Shown: positions 35,464 to 44,980 of the stretch, in pieces
Position numbering within the stretch: position 1 is the stretch's first letter
Layout: each line of letters opens with the position of its first letter
Origin: Arthrobacter sp. PvP023
Lineage (GTDB): Bacteria; Actinomycetota; Actinomycetes; Actinomycetales; Micrococcaceae
Assembly: GCF_017832975.1 (NCBI RefSeq)
Contig: NZ_JAFIBI010000001.1
Span: 1,860,001 to 1,924,000 of the forward strand
Length of the DNA: 64,000 nt
Direction: 5' to 3'
Program-made: the position numbers and the translations under genes
The notes under the pieces: model-generated
The model's input: the letters and a program-made list of their open reading frames with translations, nothing else
Databases searched by the model: none
Told to the model about the DNA's origin: nothing

Positions 35464-36663
35464 ATGGCTTCCACGTTCACCGCAACTGCTGTCCCCGCAA
35501 CCCTGGATCCGCTCGTGGAACCGGCGGATGCCCTGACCGCCGAAGAGGTGGAGCGCTACTCCCGCCACCTCATCATTCCGGAGATCGGCGCGCTGGGCCA
35601 ACGCCGGCTCAAGAACGCCAAGGTCCTGGTCATCGGTGCCGGCGGCCTGGGTTCCCCGGCCCTCCTCTACCTTGCCGCCGCAGGGGTGGGAACCCTGGGA
35701 ATCGTCGACGACGACGCGGTTGACCTGAGCAATCTGCAGCGCCAGGTCATCCACGGCGTTGCGGACGTGGGCCGGTCCAAGATCGAGTCAGCACGCGACT
35801 CCATTGCCGCGCTGAACCCCTTGGTGGACGTTCGGCTCCACAACGTGCGGCTCGACGCCTCGAACGCACTGGAGCTGTTCGCGGGCTACGACCTCATCCT
35901 GGACGGCGCAGACAATTTCGCCACGCGCTACCTGGTAAACGACGCCGCCGCCATTCTCGGCAAACCCTATGTCTGGGGCTCCATCTTCCGCTTCGACGGC
36001 CAGGTGAGCGTCTTCTGGGAGAAACACGGCCCGACGTACCGCGACCTCTACCCGGAGGCGCCGCCGGCAGGTTCGGTGCCGTCCTGCGGCGAAGGCGGAG
36101 TCTTCGGGATGCTGTGCGCCGCCGTGGGCTCGCTCATGGTGACCGAAGCGGTCAAGCTGATCACCGGCGTCGGGCGTTCCCTGCTGGGGCGCGTAGCGCT
36201 GTTCGACGCCCTCGGCGGCAGCTGGCGGGAGATCAAAGTGGCCCGGGACCCGGCGGCCGAGCGCGTCACGGAACTCACTGACTACGAGGCGTTCTGCGGA
36301 ATCGTTCCGGAGCCGGCCACCGCGAAAGAGAACACTGTTACGGCCACGCAGCTGGCCACCATGCTGGCTTCGCGCAAAGCCGGGCTCAAGGACTTTGACC
36401 TCGTGGACGTCCGGGAGCCGGGCGAGCACGACATCGTCAGGATTGACGGGTCCGTCCTCATCCCGCAGGGAAGGATCCTGGCGGGCGAGGCCTGGACGGA
36501 GCTGCCCCAGGACAAGGACATCGTTTTCCACTGCAAGGCCGGGACCCGCTCAGCAGCGGTCCTGGCTGCGGCCCGTAAGGCCGGCTATCAGCGGGTCAGC
36601 CATCTCGACGGCGGCATCCTGGCCTGGGTGCGCGAAGTGGAACCGGGCAAACCGGTTTACTGA
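35464..36663 (+). CDS. moeZ: ThiF/MoeB adenylyltransferase fused to rhodanese (MoeZ type)
   Basis: The 399-residue two-domain enzyme has an N-terminal E1-like domain (RYSRHLIIPEIGALGQRRL, VLVIGAGGLGSPALLYLAAAGVG, then DNFATRYLVNDAA) and a C-terminal rhodanese domain from about 290 with the active-site loop HCKAGTRSA. MoeZ proteins adenylate and thiocarboxylate small carriers with a C-terminal GG (MoaD, CysO, ThiS). No paired zinc CXXC motifs are visible, as in the actinobacterial form. TACATT lies 5 bases before the ATG. Confidence 0.9.
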   Translation: MASTFTATAVPATLDPLVEPADALTAEEVERYSRHLIIPEIGALGQRRLKNAKVLVIGAGGLGSPALLYLAAAGVGTLGIVDDDAVDLSNLQRQVIHGVADVGRSKIESARDSIAALNPLVDVRLHNVRLDASNALELFAGYDLILDGADNFATRYLVNDAAAILGKPYVWGSIFRFDGQVSVFWEKHGPTYRDLYPEAPPAGSVPSCGEGGVFGMLCAAVGSLMVTEAVKLITGVGRSLLGRVALFDALGGSWREIKVARDPAAERVTELTDYEAFCGIVPEPATAKENTVTATQLATMLASRKAGLKDFDLVDVREPGEHDIVRIDGSVLIPQGRILAGEAWTELPQDKDIVFHCKAGTRSAAVLAAARKAGYQRVSHLDGGILAWVREVEPGKPVY

Positions 36664-36706
36664 GCATCAGATTGAGCAGCCGAACCACCGCCCGAGGAAG
36701 GCCGGC

Positions 36707-37750
36707 ATGAACCAGGACCACGGCAGGACCCCGCAGCGAAAGATCGGCTCCGGATTCGGCAAGGAGTCGACGGCCGCTGAGGTCGTTGCCGGCATCGACC
36801 TCAGCGGAAAGACGGCCATGGTGACGGGCGGGTACTCCGGCCTCGGACTGGAGACGGTCCGGGCATTGGTGTCCGCCGGTGCCCGCGTCCTGGTGGGAGC
36901 GCGGAGGCCGGAGCATGCACGGTAGGTGCTGGAGGCGGCAGGGATTGCCGCCTCGGAGTGGAGCCCGACGGCGTCCTCAACAGCGGGCGGGAGTGTGGGC
37001 GTGTCCGCCCTGGACCTGGCGGACCTGGCAAGCGTAAAGGACTTCGCGGACAGCTTCCTGTCCCCGGGGTCCGAAGAACCCCGCACGGGCCTGGACATCC
37101 TGGTCAACAACGCCGCGATCATGGCCAGCCCCGAGCAACGGGTGGGCCCCGGCTGGGAGTCGCAATTCGCCACCAACCATCTGGGCCACTTTGCGCTGAC
37201 CAACCTGTTGTGGCCTGCGCTCGCGGCCGGGCATGGCGCACGGGTGGTGTCGCTGTCCTCCACCGGGCATAAGCTTTCGCCCATCCGGTTCGACGACATC
37301 AACTTCGACGCCGGCTACGACAAATGGAAAGCCTATGGCCAGGCCAAGACTGCCAACTCCCTTTTTGCCGTGCAGCTGGACTATCTCGGCCGGGACGCGG
37401 GCGTTCGGGCCTTCGCCGTGCATCCCGGCGGCATTATGACTGAACTGCAGCGCCACTTGCCGCGGGAGGAGATGGTGGCCGCGGGCTGGATGGACGAGAA
37501 CGGGAACGTCGATGCCAGGTTCAAGACCCCGGAACAGGGTGCCGCAACCTCGGTGTGGGCCGCCACGTCTCCGTTGCTGGAGGGGATGGGCGGGGTCTAC
37601 TGCGAGGACTGCGATATCGCGGAGCCCACCCGGACGGGAAGCCCCGAAGCACGGATCAGGGGAGTGGATGCGCACGCAGTGGATCCGTCGGATGCAGCGC
37701 GCCTGTGGGCCCTCTCGGCGCAGATGACCGGTGTGGACGCCTTCGGCTGA
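36707..37750 (+). pseudogene. short-chain dehydrogenase interrupted by an amber codon
   Basis: A complete SDR coding sequence of 347 sense codons is split by one in-frame TAG (36923-36925) after GARRPEHAR. The first part has a GAGGAAGG ribosome site, ATG and the cofactor motif VTGGYSGLGLE. The second part continues in the same frame with LVNNAAIMA and the catalytic YGQAK. Relatives usually have Glu where TAG stands, so a single GAG to TAG change explains it. A GTG follows the stop directly, so reinitiation cannot be excluded. It resembles retinol-dehydrogenase-like oxidoreductases. A sequencing error is also possible. Confidence 0.8.
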
Positions 37751-37778
37751 GTTCTGCCAGCCCGGCGGCGAAAGGCAG

Positions 37779-39119
37779 TTAGGCGGTTTCCCGCCGCGCA
37801 CCAGCAGACGCCTGGCCTGCCAGGCTGTGGTCCACGGGGCATTCGGCGGCCGGAGCGGCGGCCGGTTGCTCAACGGTGATGCCGTACAGCGCGTCAAGTG
37901 CCGCGATGTACTGCTCCTGCTGGCCGTTGGAGGCCAACTCACGTGCACGGACGGTGGGAACGTGCAACAGCTGCTTGACCATCCGGCGCAGTGCGAACTC
38001 GACTTCCTCGGCGGCGGCCGTGCAGCCGTGGCGTGCCCGGACCTTCTCCATTTCGGCGTCGAGGACATTCATGGTGTGGCGGCGCAGGGCCACGATGGCC
38101 GAGTCAACGGACCTGGCTTCGCGCTCCTGTTCAAAAGCTGCGGCGGCGCCGGTGACAATGCCGCTGGCCTGCGCCAGCGACTCGGCCTGCTCCTGGGGAG
38201 CAGCAAGCCGCACGGATTCGAGCGTCAGCAGCTCCACGCCGTCGAGCTCTCCAACGGCCGGATCGAAATCATGGGTGAGTGCCAGATCGATGGCGATCAG
38301 CGTCTGGGCGGACCCGGCCCGCACGCGGGCGAGCTCCTCGGCTTCCACACGCGTGTCAGAGCCGCTGCATCCGATCATGACATCCGCGGCGGCCACCGCG
38401 GCGGGAAGTGAATCGGCGTCCAGGGCCTTGCCTCCGCGCGTGGCCACGAAGCCTTCGGCGCGTCCGGAGGAGGAAAAGACGGAAATGTCCGTGCATCCGC
38501 GTTCGCGGAGCAACGACATGGTGGCCCCGGCGTAGGCGCCGGTACCGAAGACCACGGCTTTCTTGGTGGACCAGTCGGGGTTCTCGGAAAGGTCCGTGGC
38601 CAGGTCCAGGGCCACCGAGACGATGGACAGTCCCCGTGATCCCAGCGCAGTCTGGGCGCCGACATCCTTGGCGGTCTTGGACGCGGCCTGGAAGAGACGG
38701 ACGAGGCCGGAGCTGGCAGTGCCTTCATGCTGGGCGTTGATGAGCGCGCGGCGAACCTGTCCGGCGATTTCGCGTTCGCCCACCACGGCCGAATCCAGGC
38801 CGGAGCTCACGGCGAAAAGGTGCTGGCTGACCTCGCCGCCTGTGCGCGTATTGAACGAGCGGGAGACCAGCTGCTCGTTGAGCCCGGTGCGTTCGCTGAT
38901 CTGGGCGACGAGGGCGGCCCGTGCCGCTTCCACGTCATCAGGATGGGGCGCTTCGCCATAGATTTCGAAGCGGTTGCAGGTGGCAAGCACCACCGCACCC
39001 TTCACTGCCGGCGACCCGGAGAGTGCGGATGTAGCCAGCTCGGAAGCACCGGTGCTCAGTTGAGCAACGGTCTCGAGGTCGATGTCGGCGTGTGTAGCCA
39101 CCAATGAAAAAAGAACCAC
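37779..39119 (-). CDS. hemA: glutamyl-tRNA reductase
   Basis: This 446-residue enzyme reduces glutamyl-tRNA to glutamate-1-semialdehyde, the first committed step of heme synthesis. The catalytic cysteine is C48 in [17 protein letters not shown] domain follows ([23 protein letters not shown]), then a C-terminal dimerisation helix. The GTG start gives [21 protein letters not shown] is 9 bases upstream. It diverges from hemE across 158 bp. In some bacteria heme controls GluTR stability through its N-terminus; nothing here shows that. Confidence 0.93.
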   Translation of the reverse strand: MVLFSLVATHADIDLETVAQLSTGASELATSALSGSPAVKGAVVLATCNRFEIYGEAPHPDDVEAARAALVAQISERTGLNEQLVSRSFNTRTGGEVSQHLFAVSSGLDSAVVGEREIAGQVRRALINAQHEGTASSGLVRLFQAASKTAKDVGAQTALGSRGLSIVSVALDLATDLSENPDWSTKKAVVFGTGAYAGATMSLLRERGCTDISVFSSSGRAEGFVATRGGKALDADSLPAAVAAADVMIGCSGSDTRVEAEELARVRAGSAQTLIAIDLALTHDFDPAVGELDGVELLTLESVRLAAPQEQAESLAQASGIVTGAAAAFEQEREARSVDSAIVALRRHTMNVLDAEMEKVRARHGCTAAAEEVEFALRRMVKQLLHVPTVRARELASNGQQEQYIAALDALYGITVEQPAAAPAAECPVDHSLAGQASAGARRETA

Positions 39120-39277
39120 AGCATCACAATCATAGCTTTTGAGTCGCGGCGGCGAACAACAATGCTCCGTGGCAAAGGGCACGGGGGCCTGTGATTCCTG
39201 CCACGGAGGGCGGCGGCGGGCCGCGGATGACAGCCTGTCGTTATCTTTTGGCGGCGATTTTAGGGACAATCGGAGTC

Positions 39278-40399
39278 ATGACTTCAAGCGCTGCAACGTC
39301 CAACGGCACAGTATCCGACGTCCCGTTCTCCGATGCCACCCTGGATGCAGGACACCCGCTGATGGACGGCCGCACGGCTGATTCGCCGCTCATCACCGCC
39401 TACCGCGGCGGCAAGCCGGTCCGCCGCCCCGTCTGGTTCATGCGGCAGGCCGGCCGCTCCCTGCCCGAGTACCTGAAGGTGCGCGAGGGCGTGGCCATGC
39501 TGGACTCGTGCCTGCGACCCGAACTGGCCTCGGAGATCACCCTGCAGCCGGTGCGCCGGCACGACGTCGACGCAGCCATCTTCTTTTCGGACATCGTGAT
39601 TCCGCTGAAGCTCGCCGGCGTGGGAGTGGACATCGTTCCGGGCGTCGGCCCGGTCCTGGACAAGCCGGTCCGCACTGCCGAGGACGTCGCGGCACTCCCG
39701 CAACTGACCTGGGAAGCGCTGGAGCCCATCCGGGAAGCCGTCCGGCTCACCGTGGCCCAGCTGGGCAAGACCCCGCTGATCGGGTTCGCTGGCGCGCCGT
39801 TCACCCTTGCCGCCTACATGGTGGAAGGCAAGCCCTCCCGTGACCACCTCGGCCCGCGCACCATGATGCACGCCGATCCGGAAACTTGGACGGCACTGGC
39901 CAACTGGGCTGCCGACGCGTCCGGCATGTTCCTGCGCGCCCAACTGGAAGCCGGCGCTTCCGCGGGCCAGCTGTTCGATTCCTGGGCAGGCTCGCTGGGG
40001 CTGGCCGATTACGAACGCTTCGTGGCCCCGGCCTCCGCCCGCGCGCTGGACCACGTCCGGCACCTGGGCGCGCCGCTGATCCACTTCGGTACCGGAACCT
40101 CGGAGCTGCTGGTGGCGATGCGCGACGTCGGCGTCGACGTGGTGGGGGTCGACTACCGGCTTCCGCTCGACGAAGCCAACCGCCGGCTGGGCGGCACCGT
40201 GCCGCTGCAGGGCAATATCGACCCCGCGTTGCTGTCGGCCCCGTGGGCAGTCCTCGAGGCCCACGTGCGGGAAGTCATCAGGGCGGGATCCGTCGCGCCC
40301 GGCCACGTCCTGAACCTGGGCCACGGCGTGCCGCCGGAGACCGACCCGGACGTCCTGACGCGCGTCGTCGAACTCATTCACTCCATTTCCCCGGAGTAA
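39278..40399 (+). CDS. hemE: uroporphyrinogen decarboxylase
   Basis: The 373-residue TIM-barrel enzyme converts uroporphyrinogen III to coproporphyrinogen III. Signature motifs are RRPVWFMRQAGRSLPEY (about 48-64), GFAGAPFTLAAYMVEG and the C-terminal LNLGHGVPPETDP. The ATG lies 7 bases after GACAAT with no proper Shine-Dalgarno. It is followed after 4 bp by the next pathway enzyme. About 29 additional N-terminal residues (SAATSNGTVSDV...) appear disordered. Confidence 0.94.
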   Translation: MTSSAATSNGTVSDVPFSDATLDAGHPLMDGRTADSPLITAYRGGKPVRRPVWFMRQAGRSLPEYLKVREGVAMLDSCLRPELASEITLQPVRRHDVDAAIFFSDIVIPLKLAGVGVDIVPGVGPVLDKPVRTAEDVAALPQLTWEALEPIREAVRLTVAQLGKTPLIGFAGAPFTLAAYMVEGKPSRDHLGPRTMMHADPETWTALANWAADASGMFLRAQLEAGASAGQLFDSWAGSLGLADYERFVAPASARALDHVRHLGAPLIHFGTGTSELLVAMRDVGVDVVGVDYRLPLDEANRRLGGTVPLQGNIDPALLSAPWAVLEAHVREVIRAGSVAPGHVLNLGHGVPPETDPDVLTRVVELIHSISPE

Positions 40400-40403
40400 A
40401 CCG

Positions 40404-41879
40404 GTGAGCGCAGCCACGCCGGAACCGTCCGTGACCTCGGCCGTGGTGGTGGGCGGCGGGATTTCGGGCCTGCTCTCGGCCCTGGAGCTTGCCAAAGCCG
40501 GCCGGGAGGTCACCGTCCTTGAAGCCGGCGAGGCCTGGGGCGGCTGCGTAGGCAGCCATGTGGTGGGAGGCCTGACGCTGGACAGCGGAGCGGAGTCCTT
40601 TGCCACCCGCTCGAGTGCCGTGGCGGATCTCGCGGCGGAGCTCGGCATCGCGGGCACCATTGTTGCGCCCCATCCGGGCGGGGCCTGGGTCCAGCTCCCC
40701 GAGGGCGCCCGGGAACTGCCCAAAACCGGTGTCCTGGGAATTCCGGCCAACCCGTGGGATGCCGAAGTCCGACGGACGCTGGGGCTTGCCGGCTCCCTCC
40801 GCGCTTCCCTGGACAAGCTCCTTCCGGCTGGCGTGGGGACCCGCGCCGCCATCACCAGCGTGTCGGACCTGGTCCGGCAGCGGATGGGCCGGCGCGTCCT
40901 GGAACGCCTCGTGGAACCCGTCGTGGGCGGCGTGCATTCGGCCGATCCGGCTCTGCTCGACGTTGACATGGTGGCGCCCGGACTCCGCGCCGGGATCCGT
41001 GCCCACGGCTCCCTGGCAGCCGCCGTCGCCGCCCAGCGCCGGGGGACCGCTGCGCAGGGTGCCAAAGCCGGATCCGCCGTCGCCGGACTGCGGGGCGGCA
41101 TGCATTCGCTGGTCACCGCGCTGGTAGCCGAACTGCGGCGTCGCGGCGTGACGCTCCTGACCGGTACCCGGGCGGAGGCGGTGGCCAGGACCGCGGACGG
41201 CTGGCGGGTTTCGGCGGGGACACGGACGTACGACGCCGGCCTGCTGGTGGTGGGACTTGACGGCCCCTCCGCCGTCGGGCTGCTACAGGATGCCGTGCCC
41301 GGTTTGACTGCGTACCGGCCGGACGCCGGTCCGGATGTAAAGCTCGTGACGCTTGTTGTTGACCTTCCGGAACTGGACCGCCGGCCGCGCGGAACTGGCA
41401 TCCTGGTGGCGCCGCAAACGCCCGGCATCCAGGCCAAGGCGCTGACCCACGCCACCGCGAAATGGGACTGGCTGGCGGCGGCGTCGGGGCCGGGCACCCA
41501 TGTCGTCCGGCTGTCCTATGGCCGGGGAGAGGGCCCGCGGCAGACTGTCAGCCCCGAGGCCCAGGATGCCGCCGCCGGCCTGCCGGGCGGTGCCGGGCCG
41601 GGGGCCGGTGACGAGAGACTTTTTGAGGCTGCTTTACGGGATGCTTCCTCCCTCCTGACGGTGCCTGTCACAGCCGATGACGTGCTCGACTGGGACGTTG
41701 TCAGCTGGGGCGGAGTGCTGCCGTTCGCCGCCGTGGGCCACCGCCAGCGGGTGGCGGAGGTCCGCAGGGTCTGCGCCGCTGAAGGAAGCCTCGTGATGGT
41801 GGGCGGATGGCTGGCGGGCAATGGCCTGGCCGCCGTGGTGGATGACACCAGGAGGCAGGTCGCGGACGCCCTGCGCTAG
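40404..41879 (+). CDS. hemG: coproporphyrinogen III oxidase, HemY/CgoX type
   Basis: This 491-residue FAD flavoprotein has a dinucleotide fold at residues 12-42 (SAVVVGGGISGLLSALELAKAGREVTVLEAGE), then GGLTLDSGAESFATR and the C-terminal GGWLAGNGLAAVVDD FAD segment. In a Gram-positive with HemQ it should oxidise coproporphyrinogen III to coproporphyrin III. The gene is also called hemY or cgoX. GTG start, GGAG at 7 bases; it is coupled to hemE. Confidence 0.9.
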   Translation: MSAATPEPSVTSAVVVGGGISGLLSALELAKAGREVTVLEAGEAWGGCVGSHVVGGLTLDSGAESFATRSSAVADLAAELGIAGTIVAPHPGGAWVQLPEGARELPKTGVLGIPANPWDAEVRRTLGLAGSLRASLDKLLPAGVGTRAAITSVSDLVRQRMGRRVLERLVEPVVGGVHSADPALLDVDMVAPGLRAGIRAHGSLAAAVAAQRRGTAAQGAKAGSAVAGLRGGMHSLVTALVAELRRRGVTLLTGTRAEAVARTADGWRVSAGTRTYDAGLLVVGLDGPSAVGLLQDAVPGLTAYRPDAGPDVKLVTLVVDLPELDRRPRGTGILVAPQTPGIQAKALTHATAKWDWLAAASGPGTHVVRLSYGRGEGPRQTVSPEAQDAAAGLPGGAGPGAGDERLFEAALRDASSLLTVPVTADDVLDWDVVSWGGVLPFAAVGHRQRVAEVRRVCAAEGSLVMVGGWLAGNGLAAVVDDTRRQVADALR

Positions 41880-41951
41880 CCCGCGAGTAACGCGTACCGG
41901 GCTTCTTTGCAAGTTTCTAATGGCGCGTATTTCTGGCTAGGGTCGATGACC

Positions 41952-42869
41952 ATGGTCATTCAGAAGTCCGAAGAAACTCGAACGCTGACTGGTTTCCATG
42001 GGGGTCTTCGGCGCGGCACTGCAGCAGCGGCGCTCGGAGCGGTACTAGTCCTTTCCGCAGGTGTTCCTGCATCCAACGCTGTCTCGCTCGTCCCGGCTCC
42101 GGACACCACGGACGGCGCCGACGCCGCCGCCACGACGTCCGTGGAAGCGGGCGTTCCCTCGCTGGACGTCTGGGCATCCGTGGTCCTGGGACCCAAGCCG
42201 GATCCCACCCGCCCGTCCGCACCAGGCAACGGCAAGCCGAAGCCTCCGGGGCAGCGCACTCAGCCCACGCCCTCACCGACTCCGACGACCGACCCCGTGT
42301 CTCCCGCACCGTCGCCCGTCCCGACGTCGCCCGCCCCGTCTCCGGCTGCGCCGTCGCCCTCCGGAGGCGCCGCTCCTCCGTCGGGCACTCCCGCACCATC
42401 GCCCACCGGCGGAGCTGCAGCTCCTGCGCCGGTGCCTGCCGCACCTGCACCGGCCACCGGATCGGCACCGGCCGGCACTCCTGCGGCGCCGCCACTTCTT
42501 CCGGGAACTTCCGCACCCGGTGCTCCCGCCGCCGGCGCCACCACTCCCGGCTCCTCGGCTGATGTGCCTGCCTCGGTTGGGTCAGCACGGCCATCAGGCA
42601 GCACGGCCGCGGGGCCCGCTGCGGCTGCTCCGGCCTCCGCGTGGAAAACCACGAATGTGTTCGGTCCGGCAAACATGGCCATCCTGACCTCGGCAGGCGT
42701 CGTGCCGCTGTCCGGCCCGGGCTACGGCGTGTCCAGTGCGCCGGTCATGCGGTCGGCAGTGAGTGTCTCGCCTGTGGGTGAAATGTCGCCCCAGGTCTGG
42801 TGGGGTGCCGGACTTGTGGCACTGGCCTGCGCCGCAGGGGTTGCCTTCGTCCGGATGCGCCGGATCTAA
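41952..42869 (+). CDS. proline-rich secreted protein with C-terminal membrane anchor
   Basis: The 305-residue protein has an N-terminal signal (TAAAALGAVLVLSAGVPASNA), about 130 residues of Pro/Ala/Ser/Thr/Gly low complexity, a short conserved-looking module (WKTTNVFGPANMAILTSAG), and a C-terminal transmembrane segment with RMRRI (VWWGAGLVALACAAGVAFV). There is no LPXTG. It could span the wall. ATG 41952 is chosen over 41946 because AGGG and a TAGGGT box lie 8-9 bases upstream. It sits between hemG and hemQ, but a heme link is not shown. Confidence 0.7.
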   Translation: MVIQKSEETRTLTGFHGGLRRGTAAAALGAVLVLSAGVPASNAVSLVPAPDTTDGADAAATTSVEAGVPSLDVWASVVLGPKPDPTRPSAPGNGKPKPPGQRTQPTPSPTPTTDPVSPAPSPVPTSPAPSPAAPSPSGGAAPPSGTPAPSPTGGAAAPAPVPAAPAPATGSAPAGTPAAPPLLPGTSAPGAPAAGATTPGSSADVPASVGSARPSGSTAAGPAAAAPASAWKTTNVFGPANMAILTSAGVVPLSGPGYGVSSAPVMRSAVSVSPVGEMSPQVWWGAGLVALACAAGVAFVRMRRI

Positions 42870-42925
42870 GCCAGCCGTCCACTGTCCTTTCAGGCCAGAT
42901 CGCCGAAACATGTGAAATTCCACAC

Positions 42926-42942
42926 TTCTACACGTTGTAGAA
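42926..42942. promoter_or_regulatory. palindromic candidate operator upstream of hemQ
   Basis: TTCTACA-CGT-TGTAGAA is a 7-bp perfect inverted repeat with a 3-bp centre, about 48 bp before the hemQ ATG and upstream of the presumed promoter (CAGACT at 42977, 7 bases before ATG). The TACA...TGTA core is reminiscent of BlaI/CopY-type operators. The binding protein is unknown. Confidence 0.5.
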
Positions 42943-42989
42943 CTGTGCTGTTTCGACTTAGGTGGCATTGAAGGGGCAGACTGGTAACC

Positions 42990-43703
42990 ATGAGCCACAC
43001 TTCTGCCGAATCTGTCAGTAAAACCGAAAATTCAGTAGCCGAAGAAACAGAGCAGTTCTTCACTCTCTGGACGGTATTCAAGCGCTCCTCCGACGTCACG
43101 CGCAGCGGCGATGCTGCCGCGGACTTCGAAGCGTTGCTGGGCCGCCTGGCCGACGGCGGAGTGGTCCACCGGGGCAGCTACGACGTTTCGGCAATGCGGG
43201 CAGACGCGGACATCATGGTGTGGCTCCACGGACCCAAGCCCGAGGCCCTGCAGCAGGCCATCCGTGATATCCGCCGCAGCCCGCTTTTCGCCGGCACGGA
43301 GATCGCCTGGTCCGCCATGGGCGTCCACCGCGAGGCGGAATTTGCCAAGAACCACACCCCGGCATTTTCCCGCGGCGTGGAACCGGCCGAATGGCTGTGC
43401 GTGTACCCGTTTGTCCGCTCCTACGAGTGGTACCTGCTCCCCGACGCGGAACGCGGCGCCATGCTTCGAGACCACGGACTGCTGGGCCGCGACTTCCCGC
43501 AGGTCATCTCCAACACCGTCTCATCCTTCGCCCTGGGCGACTGGGAATGGATCCTCGGCCTGGAGGCCCCCGAACTGGTGGACCTCGTAGACCTGATGCG
43601 CCACCTGCGCGCCACCGAGGCCCGGCACCACGTCCGCGAAGAAATCCCCTTCTACACCGGCCGGCGGGTCACCGCCGACGAGATCGCTGAGGTCCTCGCA
43701 TGA
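42990..43703 (+). CDS. hemQ: coproheme decarboxylase HemQ (ChdC)
   Basis: This 237-residue chlorite dismutase-like protein decarboxylates coproheme to protoheme, the last step of the coproporphyrin-dependent pathway. Motifs include VHRGSYDVSAMRADADIMVWLHG, the conserved tyrosine and Trp region WLCVYPFVRSYEWYLLPDAER, and FALGDWEWILGLEA. The heme-binding His would lie near MLRDHGLLGRDFP. Its stop overlaps the hemH start, opening a tightly packed operon. Confidence 0.93.
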   Translation: MSHTSAESVSKTENSVAEETEQFFTLWTVFKRSSDVTRSGDAAADFEALLGRLADGGVVHRGSYDVSAMRADADIMVWLHGPKPEALQQAIRDIRRSPLFAGTEIAWSAMGVHREAEFAKNHTPAFSRGVEPAEWLCVYPFVRSYEWYLLPDAERGAMLRDHGLLGRDFPQVISNTVSSFALGDWEWILGLEAPELVDLVDLMRHLRATEARHHVREEIPFYTGRRVTADEIAEVLA

Positions 43704-44980
43704 GCCCGCTTGAATCACAGGAGGCTCCGGCCTCCGTGACGGCCGTCAACCCGGTCACCGAATCCGGGCGTATGGCCCCGAAGGAATACGACGCCGTCCT
43801 CCTCGCCTCATTTGGCGGCCCCGAGGGCCAGGATGACGTCATCCCCTTCCTCCGCAACGTGACCCGGGGGCGCGGAATCCCGGACGAGCGCCTTGAAGAG
43901 GTCTCGCACCACTACCGTGCCAACGGGGGCATCAGCCCGATCAATCAGCAGAACCGCGAGCTCAAGGCCGGGATCGAAGCGGAACTCTCGGCCCGGGGCA
44001 TCAACCTGCCCGTCTTCTGGGGCAACCGGAACTGGGACCCGTACATCCCGCAGACCCTCCAGGATCTGTACGACGCCGGCCACCGCAAGGTCCTGATGGT
44101 CACCACGAGCGCCTACTCCTGCTACTCCAGCTGCCGCCAGTACCGCGAGGACATCGGCATGGCGCTGACCGAGACCGGCCTGGACGGGAAGCTGGAAGTG
44201 GACAAAGTCCGCCAGTACTTCGACCACCCGGGCTTCGTGGAGCCCTTCGTGGAAGGGACCGCTGTCGGCCTTGCCGACGTCCGCGCCCAGCTTGCGGCCG
44301 CCGGTACTCCGGACGCACCGGTCCACATCCTGTTCGCCACGCACTCCATTCCCACGCGTGATGCCGAAGCTGCCGGACGCTCCGAGGGCGAGCCGCGCAC
44401 GTTCGCTGAGGGCTCGGCCTACGTGGCGCAGCACCTGGCATCCGGCGCCGAGGTCATCCGCCGGGTCGAGGAAGAGTCCGGCCTGAGCGCCCCATGGTCC
44501 CTCGTCTACCAGTCACGCTCCGGCGCTCCCTCCGTTCCGTGGCTCGAACCCGACATCAACGACGCCATCGAGGAGCTCGCCGGCCAGGGTGTCAAGGGAA
44601 TCGTGATCGTCCCCCTTGGCTTTGTCAGCGACCACATGGAGGTTGTCTGGGACCTGGACACCGAAGCACTGGAAACCTGCCGGAACCTGAGCCTCGCCGC
44701 AACCCGTGTGCCCACCCCCGGCACCCACCGCAAATTCGTGAGCGGCATTGTGGACCTGGTCTGTGAGCGCACTGCCGCGAACAATATTGCCGACCGGCCG
44801 CACCTGACTGACCTGGGCCCCTGGTATGACGTCTGCCGCCCCGGCTGCTGCGCCAACTTCCGGGGCGAGAAGCCCACCATCGCAGGAGCTGACACCTCAG
44901 TGGGCACAGGCCACGCCCCCTACCCTTCGGGTTCGGCTGACGCCCCGGCTGCCCAGGCGGCGGGACAGGACTCACTGTGA
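43700..44980 (+). CDS. hemH: coproporphyrin ferrochelatase
   Basis: The 426-residue enzyme inserts Fe2+ into coproporphyrin III (also named cpfC). Catalytic histidine lies in LFATHSIPTRDA, with the metal-side Glu in the GFVSDHMEVVWDLD segment. Cysteines in YSCYSSCRQYRED and the C-terminal VCRPGCCANFRG suggest the [2Fe-2S] cluster known from actinobacterial ferrochelatases. A further 35-residue Ala/Gly/Pro tail follows. It overlaps hemQ upstream and hemC downstream. Confidence 0.93.
   Translation: MSPLESQEAPASVTAVNPVTESGRMAPKEYDAVLLASFGGPEGQDDVIPFLRNVTRGRGIPDERLEEVSHHYRANGGISPINQQNRELKAGIEAELSARGINLPVFWGNRNWDPYIPQTLQDLYDAGHRKVLMVTTSAYSCYSSCRQYREDIGMALTETGLDGKLEVDKVRQYFDHPGFVEPFVEGTAVGLADVRAQLAAAGTPDAPVHILFATHSIPTRDAEAAGRSEGEPRTFAEGSAYVAQHLASGAEVIRRVEEESGLSAPWSLVYQSRSGAPSVPWLEPDINDAIEELAGQGVKGIVIVPLGFVSDHMEVVWDLDTEALETCRNLSLAATRVPTPGTHRKFVSGIVDLVCERTAANNIADRPHLTDLGPWYDVCRPGCCANFRGEKPTIAGADTSVGTGHAPYPSGSADAPAAQAAGQDSL

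Noticed and set aside
36923-36925. TAG in the SDR gene as selenocysteine-like or programmed readthrough
   Set aside because: TAG is not a selenocysteine codon, no special downstream structure was seen, and relatives have Glu there; a nonsense mutation is simpler.
39284-41497. A 737-codon open frame antisense to hemE and hemG
   Set aside because: It mirrors two well-identified enzymes, is rich in Arg/Ser/Pro as expected of a GC-rich antisense frame, and has no recognisable domain.
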